Shown here: positions 34,663-44,921 of the stretch, one piece after another | How the letters are laid out: every line of letters starts with the position of its first letter | Position numbering within the stretch: the stretch's first letter is position 1 | Notes under the pieces: generated by a model | The model's database searches: none | What the model was told of the DNA's origin: nothing | What the model saw: only the letters and a program-made list of their open reading frames with translations | Source: Mediterranea sp. An20 | GTDB taxonomy: Bacteria; Bacteroidota; Bacteroidia; Bacteroidales; Bacteroidaceae | DNA length: 64,000 nt | Assembly (NCBI RefSeq): GCF_002160055.1 | Contig: NZ_NFJV01000005.1 | Span: 62,001-126,000 of the forward strand | Reading direction: 5' to 3' | Translations under genes and position numbers: made by a program

Positions 34663-36180
34663 ATGATGACACAAGAAGACAAAGACTTGCTGGCCCAGAA
34701 AGGTATCAGCGAGGCACAGATTGCTGAGCAGTTGGCCTGCTTTGAGAAGGGATTTCCCTATCTGAAACTTTATGCTGCCGCTTCCGTGGACAACGGAATC
34801 CTGGCTCCCGACGCCGACGAGCAGAAGAAGTATTTGGATGCGTGGGAGGCTTATACACAGACGGATAAGACGGTGGTGAAGTTTGTGCCTGCCTCGGGTG
34901 CAGCCAGCCGCATGTTTAAGAATCTGTTCGAGTTTCTGGGAGCGGATTATGACGTTCCTACTACTGACTTTGAGAAGAAGTTCTTCGACCGTATCACGGA
35001 CTTTGCTTTCTACCAAGACCTGGATGCTGCCTGCCAGAAGGCTGAGGGTAAGAATATAGCTTCGTTGGTGGCCGACGGTAACTACAAGGCAGTGGTGGCT
35101 GCCTTGCTTCAAGCGGCAGGACTGAACTATGGTGCTCTGCCCAAGGGACTGCTGAAGTTCCACAAATATGAAGATGGCAACCGCACTCCTGTGGAAGAGC
35201 ATCTGGTGGAAGGTGCCCTTTATGCTGCTAACAAGAACGGCAAGGTGAACGTGCACTTCACGGTTTCGCCCGAACACCGTCCCTTGTTTAAGGCATTGGT
35301 GGATGAGAAAGCCGCTATCTATGCCAAACATTACGGGGTGGACTATAATATCTCCTTCTCCGAGCAGAAACCCAGTACCGATACTATTGCCGCAGACATG
35401 AATAACCAGCCTTTCCGCGACAATGGCAAGTTGCTCTTCCGTCCGGGCGGGCACGGCGCTCTGATAGAGAACCTGAACGACTTGGATGCAGACGTCATCT
35501 TCATCAAGAACATTGACAATGTGGTGCCCGACAAGCTGAAGGGTGACACGGTGCTCTACAAGAAGGTTATTGCCGGTGTGCTGGTAGGTCTCCAGCAGCA
35601 GGCTTTTGCCTACCTCCAGTTGCTGGACAGTGGTAAGTACACCCACGAGCAGGTGTTGGAAATCCTTCAGTTCCTTCAGAAGAAACTTCACTGCAAGAAT
35701 CCAGAGGTGAAGAATCTGGAAGATGCCGAGCTGGTCATCTACCTGAAGAAGAAACTGAACCGTCCGATGCGTGTCTGCGGTATGGTAAAGAATGTAGGCG
35801 AACCGGGTGGAGGTCCGTTCCTGGCTTATAATGCTGACGGCACAATCTCATTGCAGATACTGGAAAGCTCGCAGATAGACATGAACGACCCTCAGAAGAA
35901 GGAAATGTTCGAGAAAGGCACGCATTTCAATCCGGTAGATTTGGTTTGTGCAGTGCGTGACTATAAGGGACATAAGTTCGACCTGACCCGCTATGTAGAC
36001 AAAGCCACAGGCTTTATCTCGCGGAAGTCGAAAAATGGCAAAGACTTGAAGGCGCTTGAGTTGCCTGGTTTGTGGAACGGGGCAATGAGCGATTGGAATA
36101 CCGTCTTTGTTGAAGTGCCCCTCAGCACTTTCAATCCGGTGAAGACCGTGAATGATTTGTTGCGCGAACAACATCAGTAA
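34663..36180 (+). CDS. DUF4301 family protein
   Basis: The 505-residue cytoplasmic protein starts [20 protein letters not shown] and contains [54 protein letters not shown] and [20 protein letters not shown]. These conserved blocks match the Bacteroidetes DUF4301 family. The glycine-rich and NIDN motifs recall nucleotidyltransferases of the UDP-sugar pyrophosphorylase fold, so sugar or nucleotide activation is possible but unproven. A terminator follows before purT. Confidence 0.85.
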   Translation: MMTQEDKDLLAQKGISEAQIAEQLACFEKGFPYLKLYAAASVDNGILAPDADEQKKYLDAWEAYTQTDKTVVKFVPASGAASRMFKNLFEFLGADYDVPTTDFEKKFFDRITDFAFYQDLDAACQKAEGKNIASLVADGNYKAVVAALLQAAGLNYGALPKGLLKFHKYEDGNRTPVEEHLVEGALYAANKNGKVNVHFTVSPEHRPLFKALVDEKAAIYAKHYGVDYNISFSEQKPSTDTIAADMNNQPFRDNGKLLFRPGGHGALIENLNDLDADVIFIKNIDNVVPDKLKGDTVLYKKVIAGVLVGLQQQAFAYLQLLDSGKYTHEQVLEILQFLQKKLHCKNPEVKNLEDAELVIYLKKKLNRPMRVCGMVKNVGEPGGGPFLAYNADGTISLQILESSQIDMNDPQKKEMFEKGTHFNPVDLVCAVRDYKGHKFDLTRYVDKATGFISRKSKNGKDLKALELPGLWNGAMSDWNTVFVEVPLSTFNPVKTVNDLLREQHQ

Positions 36181-36194
36181 GAATAATCCAATTG

Positions 36195-36236
36195 AAGTAA
36201 CCGGAGAGGGTATCTGCCTTTTTCGGTTACTTTTTT
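36195..36236 (+). terminator. Terminator between the DUF4301 gene and purT
   Basis: AAGTAACCG (36195-36203) and CGGTTACTT (36224-36232) form a nine-pair stem followed by a T run to 36236. Confidence 0.85.
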
Positions 36237-36259
36237 GTCGTATTCATAACTCAATTAGT

Positions 36260-37426
36260 ATGAAGAAAATCTTGTTGTTAGGCTCAGGAGAACTGGGCAA
36301 GGAATTTGTTATAGCTGCCCAGCGTCTGGGACAGTATGTCATAGCGTGCGATTCATACGAAGGGGCGCCGGCTATGCAGGTGGCCGACGAGTGTGAAGTG
36401 TTCAGTATGCTCGATGGTGAGGCACTCGAACGGGCGGTCCGTAAGTATCGTCCCGATATTATTGTGCCGGAAATTGAAGCTATCCGTACTGAGCGGTTGT
36501 ATGATTTTGAGCAGGAAGGCATACAGGTGGTGCCCAGTGCACGTGCCGTTAACTTCACGATGAACCGTAAGGCTATCCGTGATTTGGCAGCCAAGGAACT
36601 GGGGTTGAAAACGGCACGCTATTTTTACGCCAAGTCGTTGGAGGAATTGACGGAAGCTGCCGGGAAAATAGGCTATCCTTGTGTGGTGAAGCCTTTGATG
36701 TCGTCATCCGGCAAAGGACAGTCTGTAGTGAAAGGTCCTGAAGATTTGGCTTATGCATGGGAATACGGATGTAGTGGTAGCCGGGGTGACATCAAAGAGT
36801 TGATTGTGGAAGAATTCATCCGGTTCGACAGCGAAATCACGTTGCTGACAGTGACACAGAAGGAGGGGCCTACTCTGTTTTGTCCTCCCATTGGGCATGT
36901 ACAGAAGAATGGCGATTATCGGGAGAGTTTCCAGCCTGCACGTATCGATCCTGCCCATCTGAAGGAAGCGCAAGACATGGCAGAAAAAGTGACCCGCGCC
37001 TTGACCGGTGCAGGGTTGTGGGGAGTGGAATTTTTCCTGAGCCATGAACATGGAGTGTACTTCTCCGAGCTATCTCCCCGTCCGCACGATACTGGCATGG
37101 TAACGTTGGCTGGTACTCAGAACCTGAATGAGTTTGAACTTCACCTGCAAGCTGTGTTAGGTTTGCCTATCCCGGGCATTAAACTGGAGCGTATGGGAGC
37201 CAGTGCCGTTATACTGTCTGGCATTTCCAGTCAGAAAACTCCCAATTACCGCGGCGTAGAAGAAGTGTTGAAGGAAGAAGATACGTATTTGCGCATTTTC
37301 GGTAAGCCGACTACCCGTTTGAATCGGCGTATGGGCGTAGTGCTGTGCTATGCGCCGGCAGGTGGCAATCTTGATGCCCTCCGGGATAAGGCCAAGAGAC
37401 TGGCCGATAAGGTAGAGGTGTATTAA
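36260..37426 (+). CDS. purT: Formate-dependent phosphoribosylglycinamide formyltransferase
   Basis: The 388-residue ATP-grasp enzyme formylates GAR with formate and ATP. It has [55 protein letters not shown] and [12 protein letters not shown]...[16 protein letters not shown], the ATP-grasp metal site. The start follows the terminator of the upstream gene; the longer frame would overlap that gene and add no homologous sequence. Confidence 0.96.
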   Translation: MKKILLLGSGELGKEFVIAAQRLGQYVIACDSYEGAPAMQVADECEVFSMLDGEALERAVRKYRPDIIVPEIEAIRTERLYDFEQEGIQVVPSARAVNFTMNRKAIRDLAAKELGLKTARYFYAKSLEELTEAAGKIGYPCVVKPLMSSSGKGQSVVKGPEDLAYAWEYGCSGSRGDIKELIVEEFIRFDSEITLLTVTQKEGPTLFCPPIGHVQKNGDYRESFQPARIDPAHLKEAQDMAEKVTRALTGAGLWGVEFFLSHEHGVYFSELSPRPHDTGMVTLAGTQNLNEFELHLQAVLGLPIPGIKLERMGASAVILSGISSQKTPNYRGVEEVLKEEDTYLRIFGKPTTRLNRRMGVVLCYAPAGGNLDALRDKAKRLADKVEVY

Positions 37427-37448
37427 GAGAAGTGACGATAAAATGACG

Positions 37449-37498
37449 ACACCGATGTAAGAATGCGGAGTGCTTTTCCCGCCTTTTTGCATCGGTGT
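37449..37498. terminator. Hairpin between convergent purT and ispE
   Basis: ACACCGATG (37449-37457) pairs with CATCGGTGT (37490-37498) around a 32-nt loop that itself holds GCGGAGTGC and CCCGCCTTTTTG. It sits in the convergent gap. Confidence 0.55.
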
Positions 37499-37513
37499 GT
37501 CTTTATGTTTTTG

Positions 37514-38347
37514 TTATGATAATTCTCCCTGATAAACGAAAACCCCTTTTCCAAAGTCCATTTCCGGTAACTCGGTTCCTGCTTTGAATAATCCGAAAAC
37601 CGATGAACCGGAGCCGCTCATCGAAGCGTATACCGCTCCCAGACGGTACATTTCCTGCTTGATTTCGGCAATAGGCGGAAATTGCGGAAAGACACTTTCT
37701 TCGAAATCGTTGGCCAGATAGTTTCTCCATTCCTCCACGGGAAGGCGTATGATGTCTTTCGGAGAGGTCGTGGCTCGCCGGGGAGTGATCCGGGCAAAGG
37801 CTTCGCGCGTGGAGACAAAAATATCAGGTTTGACGAGGCAAATCCGGTAGCCTGCCAGTGAGAGTTCGATGGGCGAAAAGATGTTGCCTATGCCTTGGGC
37901 AAAGGTAGGGCGGTTGCGAATGAAAAAAGCACAGTCGGCTCCGAGACGGGTGGCATAGGCCTCAAGTTCGTTTTCTGTTATTCCCAACTCAAACACCTCA
38001 TTCAGCATCTTCAGCATGAAAGCTGCATCTGCCGATCCACCGCCTAATCCGGCTCCCGAAGGAATGTGTTTGCTCAAATACACCTCTGTTGGAGGCAAAT
38101 CAAAATCGGCATCCAGCAGGTGGTATGCCTTGCATACGAGATTGTCCTCCGGGCGGCCTTCAACGGTTTGGCCGTAAAGATGCAGCGTGCATTTCGAGGT
38201 TCCGCCGGTTGTTTTTGCCGGTATGATTTCCAGTGCATCAGTCACGGGGATGGGATAGAATACCGTTTCCAGATTATGGTATCCGTCGGGACGTTTTTCG
38301 GTAATGTTCAGTCCCAGGTTGATTTTGGCATTGGGGAAAGTCAGCAT
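37514..38347 (-). CDS. ispE: 4-diphosphocytidyl-2-C-methyl-D-erythritol kinase
   Basis: The 277-residue GHMP kinase acts in the MEP isoprenoid pathway. It begins [20 protein letters not shown], followed by [13 protein letters not shown], and has the ATP loop [20 protein letters not shown] and a C-terminal [12 protein letters not shown]. The start was chosen at the family N-terminus; longer frames add an unrelated basic leader. Confidence 0.95.
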   Translation of the reverse strand: MLTFPNAKINLGLNITEKRPDGYHNLETVFYPIPVTDALEIIPAKTTGGTSKCTLHLYGQTVEGRPEDNLVCKAYHLLDADFDLPPTEVYLSKHIPSGAGLGGGSADAAFMLKMLNEVFELGITENELEAYATRLGADCAFFIRNRPTFAQGIGNIFSPIELSLAGYRICLVKPDIFVSTREAFARITPRRATTSPKDIIRLPVEEWRNYLANDFEESVFPQFPPIAEIKQEMYRLGAVYASMSGSGSSVFGLFKAGTELPEMDFGKGVFVYQGELS

Positions 38348-38561
38348 AAGTTTTTGTTGTTCAGATAGAATTTTACGGGCAAATTTACATAAAATATTCA
38401 TACATGCAACGCTTTCTTCCATAAAAGCCGGATAAGTCGTTATGCTTTATCGGGTTAAAATACCTCCTTGTCGAACGGACTTGCGCTTTTCGACCAATGA
38501 ATAAGCTGAGTGGTATGCTGCTGATAATCAGTATACTATTTCATATATATAGCAGGCTTGC

Positions 38562-38605
38562 TGCTTATCGTTTGGAAGCCGGCTGCTTATCGCTTGGCTG
38601 CTTTC
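38562..38605. repeat. 22-bp-period degenerate tandem repeat, locus A
   Basis: Two 22-bp units start at 38562 and 38584, each beginning TGCTTATCGyTTGG. Upstream is CTGATAATCAG and a TATATATA stretch, also present at locus B (49,190-49,292). The repeats fill the gap between ispE and the ROK gene. Confidence 0.65.
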
Positions 38606-38718
38606 AGCGAAGGGCTTATCAGAGGAACCGCCCTGTATACGGTGTGCCGGTGTTGTGCATAAAAAGTTTAAATCACTTTGCCATTCCTTTTTTTAGATAT
38701 AAAATGTTCTAAAGTGAA

Positions 38719-38736
38719 TATATTTGCGTATATTTG
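38719..38736 (+). promoter_or_regulatory. Two overlapping -7 elements before the ROK gene
   Basis: TATATTTG occurs at 38719-38726 and again at 38729-38736. The second lies 27 bp before the chosen ATG. No ideal -33 TTTG is spaced correctly. Confidence 0.45.
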
Positions 38737-38762
38737 TCCAAGTTATTACCAAAACAAGTTTT

Positions 38763-39974
38763 ATGGCACATGATTTATTAAAAGAAATTGAACAAGGTAG
38801 TAAGAATGCCATTTTGAAGAAAAAGATTATTACCTATTATATATATAATGGCGGCTCTACCATTGTAGATTTGTCTAAAGAACTGAATTTAAGCGTACCG
38901 ACTGTAGCTAAATTCATTAACGAAATGTGTGAGGACGGCTATATTAAAGATTATGGAAAGCTCGAAACAGAAGGCGGCCGTCATCCCATTATGTATGGAT
39001 TAAATCCTGAATCGGGCTATTTTGTAGGGGTAGATATAAAGAATTATTGCCTGGATATCGGTCTTGTCAATTTTAAGGGAGACATGGTGGATTTAAAGAT
39101 GAATGTGCCTTATAAATTTGACAATACTCCGGAATCACTCGACCTGTTGTGTGAAACGGTTCGTACCTTTATTCAGCGGGTGGATAAGCAGGAGGCTGAA
39201 AAGATTCTGAACATCTGCATCAATATTTTCGGCCGTGTTAATCCTGATTCCGGATACAGTTACAGCGTATTCAATTTTTCTGAGCAGCCATTGGCAGAAG
39301 TGCTGAGTCGGAAGATAGGCTATCCGGTAAGCATAGATAACGATACGCGTGCGATGGCTTACGGAGAATATCTGCAAGGTGGTGTGAAGGGTGAAAAGAA
39401 TGTCCTTTTTGTCAATATCAGTTGGGGATTGGGACTGGGCATTATCATTGACGGAAAAATGTATGTAGGCAAGTCTGGATTTTCTGGTGAGTTCGGACAT
39501 ATCAATGCCTTCGATAATGAAGTGATTTGCCATTGTGGTAAAAAAGGATGTCTGGAAACGGAGGCTTCGGGATTGGCCTTGCACCGCATTCTGATTGAAC
39601 GCATCAAAAGTGGAGAGCGTTCTATTCTGTCGGAACGAGTGCTGAATACGTCTACACCGTTGACATTGGATGAGATAATGGAGGCTATCCGTAGAGAAGA
39701 TTTATTGTGCATTGATATTCTGGAGGAGATAGGGCAAAAGTTGGGTAAGCATGTAGCGGGACTTATCAATATTTTCAACCCGGAAATGGTAGTCATCGGT
39801 GGCACGCTTTCGCAGACAGAAGATTATATTATTCAGCCCATTAAGACTGCCGTGCGGAAATATTCGCTGAATCTTGTCAACAAAGACACGGTAATCATTG
39901 CTTCTAAACTGAGGGAAAAAGCCGGTGTAGTGGGAGCTTGCCTGATGGCGCGCAGCCGTATGATTGAAAATTGA
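38763..39974 (+). CDS. ROK-family transcriptional regulator
   Basis: The 403-residue protein has an N-terminal winged helix (KKKIITYYIYNGGSTIVDLS, then KELNLSVPTVAKFINEMCED) and a sugar-kinase-like ROK domain. The domain includes FVGVDIKNYCLDIG, GLGLGIIIDGKMYVGKSGFS and the zinc motif CHCGKKGCLETEAS. The N-terminal HTH favours a repressor over a sugar kinase. It sits upstream of the sialic-acid genes and probably senses a related amino sugar. The nearest candidate operator is the palindrome at 40133-40157. Confidence 0.88.
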   Translation: MAHDLLKEIEQGSKNAILKKKIITYYIYNGGSTIVDLSKELNLSVPTVAKFINEMCEDGYIKDYGKLETEGGRHPIMYGLNPESGYFVGVDIKNYCLDIGLVNFKGDMVDLKMNVPYKFDNTPESLDLLCETVRTFIQRVDKQEAEKILNICINIFGRVNPDSGYSYSVFNFSEQPLAEVLSRKIGYPVSIDNDTRAMAYGEYLQGGVKGEKNVLFVNISWGLGLGIIIDGKMYVGKSGFSGEFGHINAFDNEVICHCGKKGCLETEASGLALHRILIERIKSGERSILSERVLNTSTPLTLDEIMEAIRREDLLCIDILEEIGQKLGKHVAGLINIFNPEMVVIGGTLSQTEDYIIQPIKTAVRKYSLNLVNKDTVIIASKLREKAGVVGACLMARSRMIEN

Positions 39975-40132
39975 CCTGATAAGCGGCTGAATAAGATCTT
40001 TACGAGGAAAAATTTTGCAGGTTCTAAACATCAGCTTACAACAACTGTCTCTCCGTAGTTTTCCATAACAGATGCAGTGTCAGTGCATCAATGGTGAAAC
40101 TACGGAGATGTTGTCTTATTGAGACAGAGTAC
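39975..40132. other. Gap with an imperfect inverted repeat
   Basis: CTCCGTAGTTT and AAACTACGGAG (within about 40051-40109), extended by ACAAC/GTTGT, form a hairpin that may end the ROK transcript. Confidence 0.55.
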
Positions 40133-40157
40133 CATTAATTAAACGCAAGCGTTAATG
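40133..40157. promoter_or_regulatory. Candidate operator of the sialic-acid operon
   Basis: CATTAA and TTAATG flank an AT/GC core with ACGC..GCG symmetry (TTAAACGCAAGCGTTAA). It lies 35 bp upstream of the promoter at 40192-40222. A ROK repressor is the obvious candidate binder. Confidence 0.45.
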
Positions 40158-40191
40158 ATGGATTTTGTAAATTAAATAATTAATTATTTTC

Positions 40192-40222
40192 TTGGCTGTT
40201 TGTAAAATTAGGCATATCTTTG
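40192..40222 (+). promoter_or_regulatory. Promoter of the sialic-acid operon
   Basis: TTGG (40192-40195) and TATCTTTG (40215-40222) are 19 bp apart. The ATG of the YhcH/NanQ gene is 35 bp downstream. Confidence 0.6.
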
Positions 40223-40257
40223 TCGTGCAATGGTTGAATATAATTAAAATTTGGAAA

Positions 40258-40704
40258 ATGATAGTATCTAATTTGAAAAACAGTAGTCGGATAGAGTCTC
40301 TTCATCCCTTGTTCAGGACTCTTTTTGAGTATGTAAAGTCTCACGATTTGCTTCATGCAGACTTGGGGCGCATTGATATTGCCGGTGATAACCTGTATAT
40401 AAACAATGTAGCAGCCGATGGAGTATCGGCCGATAAGCAGCCTTTGGAAGTGCATCGGGCTTATATTGATGTGCACATCCTTTTGGAAGGGGCAGAACGG
40501 ATAGGCTGGAAGCCTTTGGAAGACGTAACCGAGGAAATAAAATCTTACAGTGAAGAAGGCGATTGTGCCTTGTATTCTGACCGGGCCACCACTTATATAG
40601 ATCTTCGTCCGGGAGAATATGTGATTGTTTATCCCGAAGATACGCATGCTCCTCTTATCGGGCAGGGTAAAATAAGGAAATTAATAGCGAAGGTTAAATT
40701 ATAA
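40258..40704 (+). CDS. YhcH/NanQ-family cupin (sialic acid anomerase-like)
   Basis: The 148-residue protein belongs to the YhcH/YjgK/YiaL (DUF386) cupins. Metal-site blocks are LEVHRAYIDVHILLEGAERI, YSDRATTYIDLRPGEYVIVY and PEDTHAPLIG. YhcH (NanQ) of E. coli is reported as an N-acetylneuraminate anomerase; the same role fits this cluster. The stop is 6 bp before the transporter start. It is the first gene after the operon promoter. Confidence 0.86.
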   Translation: MIVSNLKNSSRIESLHPLFRTLFEYVKSHDLLHADLGRIDIAGDNLYINNVAADGVSADKQPLEVHRAYIDVHILLEGAERIGWKPLEDVTEEIKSYSEEGDCALYSDRATTYIDLRPGEYVIVYPEDTHAPLIGQGKIRKLIAKVKL

Positions 40705-40710
40705 TGGAGT

Positions 40711-41952
40711 ATGGCCATGAAGAACAGTAAATTTTATCCTTGGATTGTAGTAGGTCTTTTGTGGGTAGTTGCCCTGTTGAATTATATGGACCGCCAGATG
40801 CTTTCTACTATGCAGGAAGCCATGAAAGTGGATATTGTGGAATTGAATAAAGCAGAGGCTTTTGGCGCATTGATGGCCATATTCTTGTGGATATATGGTT
40901 TCTTGAGCCCTGTTGCCGGTATGGTGGCCGACCGTGTCAGCCGCAAGTGGCTGGTAGTGGGAAGCCTGTTTGTCTGGTCGTTTGTTACCTGGATGATGGG
41001 ATATGCCGAAACCTTCCACCAACTTTATTGGCTTCGTGCCATAATGGGCATCAGTGAGGCTCTTTACATACCTTCCGCTTTGTCTCTCATCGCAGACTGG
41101 CATGAAGGGAAATCCCGCTCCTTGGCCATTGGAATTCACATGACAGGCTTATACGTAGGACAGGCTATTGGTGGCTTTGGTGCAACAATCGCCGCTTTGT
41201 TTTCTTGGCATTCCACTTTCCATTGGTTTGGCATTATCGGGGTCGTCTATTCCTTGTTGCTGGTTGTTCTGCTTCATGAAAATCCTCATCATGCCGTGGT
41301 GTCCCGGAGCGTGAAGGAAAGTCAGGAAAAGAAGCCTTCTTTGTTTGCAGGTTTGGGGGTATTGTTTTCCACGCTGGCTTTCTGGATTATCCTATTCTAT
41401 TTTGCAGCTCCCAGTCTTCCGGGGTGGGCCATCAAGAATTGGTCTCCTACCTTGTTTTCGGAGAGTTTGGGTATTCCCATGTCTGAAGCCGGACCTATTT
41501 CAACCATCACCATAGCAGTATCTTCTTTCATAGGAGTGATTATGGGAGGAATATTGAGCGACCGTTGGGTACAGCGCAACATACGTGGCCGTGTTTATAC
41601 AGGTGCCATAGGGTTAGGTCTGACCGTTCCTGCTTTATTGCTGCTGGGGTTCGGGCATAGTTTGCCAGCCGTAGTAGGGGCGGGACTACTGTTTGGGATA
41701 GGCTATGGCATTTTTGATGCAAACAACATGCCCATTCTTTGCCAGTTTGTCTCAGCCAAATACCGCGGTACGGCTTATGGGTTGATGAATATGACTGGTG
41801 TGTTTGCCGGAGCAGCGGTTACTGAGGTTTTTGGAAAATGGACAGACGGAGGTAATCTGGGGCAAGGCTTTGCTTTGCTTAGTATAGTGGTATTGATAGC
41901 TTTGGGGTTGCAGCTTTACTTCTTGCGGCCGAAGACAGACAATATGGAATAG
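40711..41952 (+). CDS. nanT: MFS transporter, probable sialic acid uptake (NanT-like)
   Basis: The 413-residue protein has about 12 membrane helices and MFS marks: NYMDRQMLSTMQEAM after helix 1, GMVADRVSRKWLVVGSLFVW (loop 2-3), and GGILSDRWVQRNIRGR after helix 7. Gene order (YhcH, MFS, lyase, epimerase) matches Bacteroides nan clusters, so N-acetylneuraminate or a related sugar is the likely cargo. The second Met (40717) is an alternative start. No SusCD pair for outer-membrane uptake is nearby. Confidence 0.82.
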   Translation: MAMKNSKFYPWIVVGLLWVVALLNYMDRQMLSTMQEAMKVDIVELNKAEAFGALMAIFLWIYGFLSPVAGMVADRVSRKWLVVGSLFVWSFVTWMMGYAETFHQLYWLRAIMGISEALYIPSALSLIADWHEGKSRSLAIGIHMTGLYVGQAIGGFGATIAALFSWHSTFHWFGIIGVVYSLLLVVLLHENPHHAVVSRSVKESQEKKPSLFAGLGVLFSTLAFWIILFYFAAPSLPGWAIKNWSPTLFSESLGIPMSEAGPISTITIAVSSFIGVIMGGILSDRWVQRNIRGRVYTGAIGLGLTVPALLLLGFGHSLPAVVGAGLLFGIGYGIFDANNMPILCQFVSAKYRGTAYGLMNMTGVFAGAAVTEVFGKWTDGGNLGQGFALLSIVVLIALGLQLYFLRPKTDNME

Positions 41953-42069
41953 GGTGGTAAGTGGGGATGTCGCGTATGATGAAAACAGCCAGCTTCTTCA
42001 GAAAGGCTTCCCTTGTTCTATATGCTAATTATTGTATAATATTTGTTTACTTATAAAATCAACAAGTTT

Positions 42070-42987
42070 ATGGAGAAAATTGTCGGATTGATTGATGCGC
42101 CGTTCACTCCGTTTTATGCGAATGGCGAAGTGAATTATGAACCTATCGGAACATACGCAAAGATGTTGCAGAAGAATGGCCTGAAGGGCGTTTTTATCAA
42201 TGGTTCTTCGGGTGAAGGGTATATGCTGACCGAAGAAGAACGTATGAAGTTGACCGAGCGTTGGCTGGAAGCAGCTCCGGAAGGTTTTAAAGTCATTGTG
42301 CATGTAGGCAGTTGTTGTGTCAAGTCCAGCCGTAAGCTGGCCGAGCATGCCCAGAAGATGGGAGCTTGGGGGGTAGGTGCCATGGCTCCTCCTTTTCCGA
42401 AAATCAATCGGGTAGAAGAATTGGTGAAATATGTTGAGGAGATAGCTGCCGGTGCTCCCGACCTGCCTTTCTACTATTATCATATTCCGGCTTTCAATGG
42501 CGCATATTTGTCCATGGTCAAGTTCTTGGAGGCAGTAGACGGACGTGTGCCTAATTTTGCCGGTATCAAATATACTTTTGAAAGTCTGTATGAATACAAC
42601 CAGTGCCGTTTGTATAAGAATGGCAAGTACGATATGCTGCATGGACAAGATGAAACCATATTGCCTTGTCTGGCCATGGGAGGTGCCCAAGGTGGCATTG
42701 GAGGAACAACGAATTATAACGGTCGGGAGCTGGTAGGTATTTTGGATGCTTGGAAAAATGGAGATTTGGCATTGGCCCGTGAACGTCAGAACTTTGCACA
42801 GGAAGTTATCAATGTCATTTGCAATTATCGTGGAAACATCGTGGCTGGCAAGCGCATTATGAAACTGATTGGTCTTGATCTGGGCAAAAACCGTACACCT
42901 TTCCAGAACATGACCGATGAGGAGGAGATACGTATGAGGGAGCAACTTGAAGCCATCGGATTCTTTGAGCGTTGCAACCAATTTTAA
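42070..42987 (+). CDS. nanL: DapA-family aldolase, probable N-acetylneuraminate lyase
   Basis: The 305-residue TIM-barrel aldolase starts MEKIVGLIDAPFTPFYANGE. It has FINGSSGEGYMLTEEERMKL (the carboxylate-binding GSxGE), the proton-relay Tyr in PFYYYHIPAFNG, and the Schiff-base Lys in FAGIKYTFESL. NAL splits sialic acid to ManNAc and pyruvate in the cytoplasm. The longer frame from 42043 adds nine residues not expected. The epimerase gene follows 12 bp downstream. Confidence 0.9.
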   Translation: MEKIVGLIDAPFTPFYANGEVNYEPIGTYAKMLQKNGLKGVFINGSSGEGYMLTEEERMKLTERWLEAAPEGFKVIVHVGSCCVKSSRKLAEHAQKMGAWGVGAMAPPFPKINRVEELVKYVEEIAAGAPDLPFYYYHIPAFNGAYLSMVKFLEAVDGRVPNFAGIKYTFESLYEYNQCRLYKNGKYDMLHGQDETILPCLAMGGAQGGIGGTTNYNGRELVGILDAWKNGDLALARERQNFAQEVINVICNYRGNIVAGKRIMKLIGLDLGKNRTPFQNMTDEEEIRMREQLEAIGFFERCNQF

Positions 42988-42999
42988 AACTTTCCTGTT

Positions 43000-44190
43000 A
43001 TGAATGTTGACAATTATTTGAATGCCTGGGCTGCTTCTTATCGGGAGAGCCTGACCAATGACATCTTGCCTTTCTGGCTTAAACATGGCTTAGACAGGCA
43101 GAACGGAGGGGTATATACTTGCGTGAACCGGGATGGTAGTCTGATAGACAGCACCAAGTCAGTCTGGTTTCAAGGCAGGTTCGGATTTATTACCTCTTAT
43201 GCCTACAATCACATCGAGAAGAACCCGGAGTGGTTGGCAGCCTCTAAAAGTTGTATTGATTTTATAGAACAGCATTGTACTGATACGGATGGACGTATGT
43301 TCTTTGAGGTGACAGCCGATGGCCGTCCGTTGCGCAAACGGCGTTATGTATTCTCCGAGACTTTTGCTGCCATTGCCATGTCTGAATATGCCATAGCATC
43401 GGGCGATGAATTGTATGCTCGAAAGGCATTGGATTTGTTTGGACGCATCCGTCATTATTTGAATACGCCGGGGATATTGGAACCCAAGTATTTGCCGACT
43501 TTGCAGGCGCGGGGACATTCTGTCACGATGATTCTCATCAATACGGCATCGCGTATTCGGGAAGCAATCCAGGCTCCAGAATTGGATGCGCAGATTGATG
43601 AGTCTATTGATGCCATCCGTCGTTACTTCGTTCATCCCGAGTTTGAAGCTCTGCTCGAAATGGTAGGACCGGAAGGAGAGTTTATTGATACGTGTAACGG
43701 TCGTCTGATTAATCCCGGACACTGTATCGAGACCTCATGGTTCTTGCTGGAAGAAGCTCGTCACCGTAATTGGGAAAAGGGCTTGACCGAATTGGCTCTG
43801 CAGATTCTTGACTGGTCGTGGAAATGGGGGTGGGATGAGCAGTATGGAGGTATTATCAACTTCCGTGATTGCCGACATCTTCCTGTACAGGACTATTCGC
43901 AGGATATGAAATTCTGGTGGCCGCAGACTGAAACTATTATTGCCTCGCTTTATGCTTATTTGGCTACGAAGGATGAAAAATATTTGGAAATGCACAAGAG
44001 GGTCAGTGACTGGACATACGCTCATTTCCCGGATAAGGAATATGGAGAATGGTACGGTTACCTGCATCGAGATGGCACGGTAGCTCAACCGGCGAAGGGA
44101 AATATTTTTAAAGGGCCTTTCCATATACCACGCATGATGATGTATGGCTATGGACTGTGCCAGGATATATTGAGCGTTGAGGGACGATAA
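43000..44190 (+). CDS. nanE: AGE-family N-acylglucosamine 2-epimerase
   Basis: The 396-residue (alpha/alpha)6-barrel enzyme belongs to the AGE/renin-binding family. Blocks include QGRFGFITSYAYNHIE, ARGHSVTMILINTASRIREA and GRLINPGHCIETSWFLLEEA, with the catalytic His residues. In Bacteroides it converts ManNAc to GlcNAc, which is then phosphorylated by a kinase not in this window. It is the last gene of the cluster; no transporter or sialidase follows. Confidence 0.88.
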   Translation: MNVDNYLNAWAASYRESLTNDILPFWLKHGLDRQNGGVYTCVNRDGSLIDSTKSVWFQGRFGFITSYAYNHIEKNPEWLAASKSCIDFIEQHCTDTDGRMFFEVTADGRPLRKRRYVFSETFAAIAMSEYAIASGDELYARKALDLFGRIRHYLNTPGILEPKYLPTLQARGHSVTMILINTASRIREAIQAPELDAQIDESIDAIRRYFVHPEFEALLEMVGPEGEFIDTCNGRLINPGHCIETSWFLLEEARHRNWEKGLTELALQILDWSWKWGWDEQYGGIINFRDCRHLPVQDYSQDMKFWWPQTETIIASLYAYLATKDEKYLEMHKRVSDWTYAHFPDKEYGEWYGYLHRDGTVAQPAKGNIFKGPFHIPRMMMYGYGLCQDILSVEGR

Positions 44191-44921
44191 GCAAGTGCTC
44201 CGCTGAATGGATAATCGAACACGGAGGCGCAAAGGCACTGAACATTTGTGTTTGCCTGCTCTGGAGTGATGATGGTGCAGTATAGGCTTTCGGTTTGGAA
44301 TGCCTCTGCCATACGGGAAAGAGGGATACTTTTGTGAACTCTTTTCACGCAGGACCAATTCACATGCTCTGTGCCTCTGCGCTTGTGTTTGATATAAATG
44401 GGTTACTTTCGCTTAGCTTGGTCCTTAATTCTCTATTAATGAGACGCTTTTCCTCTGTGCTGCACTTGACTGTGATAAGGTGTGGATTGCTTTGGGGATT
44501 ATCTGCTTGTTGGGTTCTCTGTCTTGTTTTTACGAAGCAGACTTCTTATATATAAGCACCGGATTTCTAATACGTCTGAAGCGGGCTTGTAATAGACAAG
44601 GAGTAAACAGACAGGAGCCGGAAAATGCGTGAAGCGTAAATAAGGTATGATTTGTAAATCTCTATGAGGGATATACCTCTTTGAAATTCAGATAGTCAGA
44701 AGGAATATTCTATTCTTGAGCCAATGAGTCGGCAATTGTTCGAATCTTCTCTTAAAACCAGTTTAAACTTTATTCAGCAGTCTGTGCCAGGTGCAACGGA
44801 TACAGATGAGAGGCTGTCTCAACATCGCAAACTCCCTCCCCTCATCGGTATGACAAGGCAGAATGACAGTCTGAATTCATGCTGAGGCAGCCTCTTGCTT
44901 TGAAGGTGGCCTTAAGTCCGT
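44191..44921. other. 730-bp intergenic region with repeats
   Basis: It lies between convergent nanE and mltD. The stretch TACGAAGCAGACTTC followed by TTATATATAAG near 44531-44560 resembles the 22-bp repeat family. Near its end GAGGCTGTCTCAACAT and its near-complement form a hairpin (44810-44894). No coding frame has family support. Confidence 0.5.
44810..44894. repeat. Imperfect 16-bp inverted repeat near mltD
   Basis: GAGGCTGTCTCAACAT (44810-44825) pairs with ATGCTGAGGCAGCCTC (44879-44894), with two mismatches, around 53 bp. It could terminate transcription on either strand. Confidence 0.6.

Noticed and set aside
44295..44555. 86-codon plus-strand open frame in the nanE-mltD gap
   Set aside because: Hydrophobic low-complexity sequence with no start signal. 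It overlaps a unit of the intergenic repeat family.
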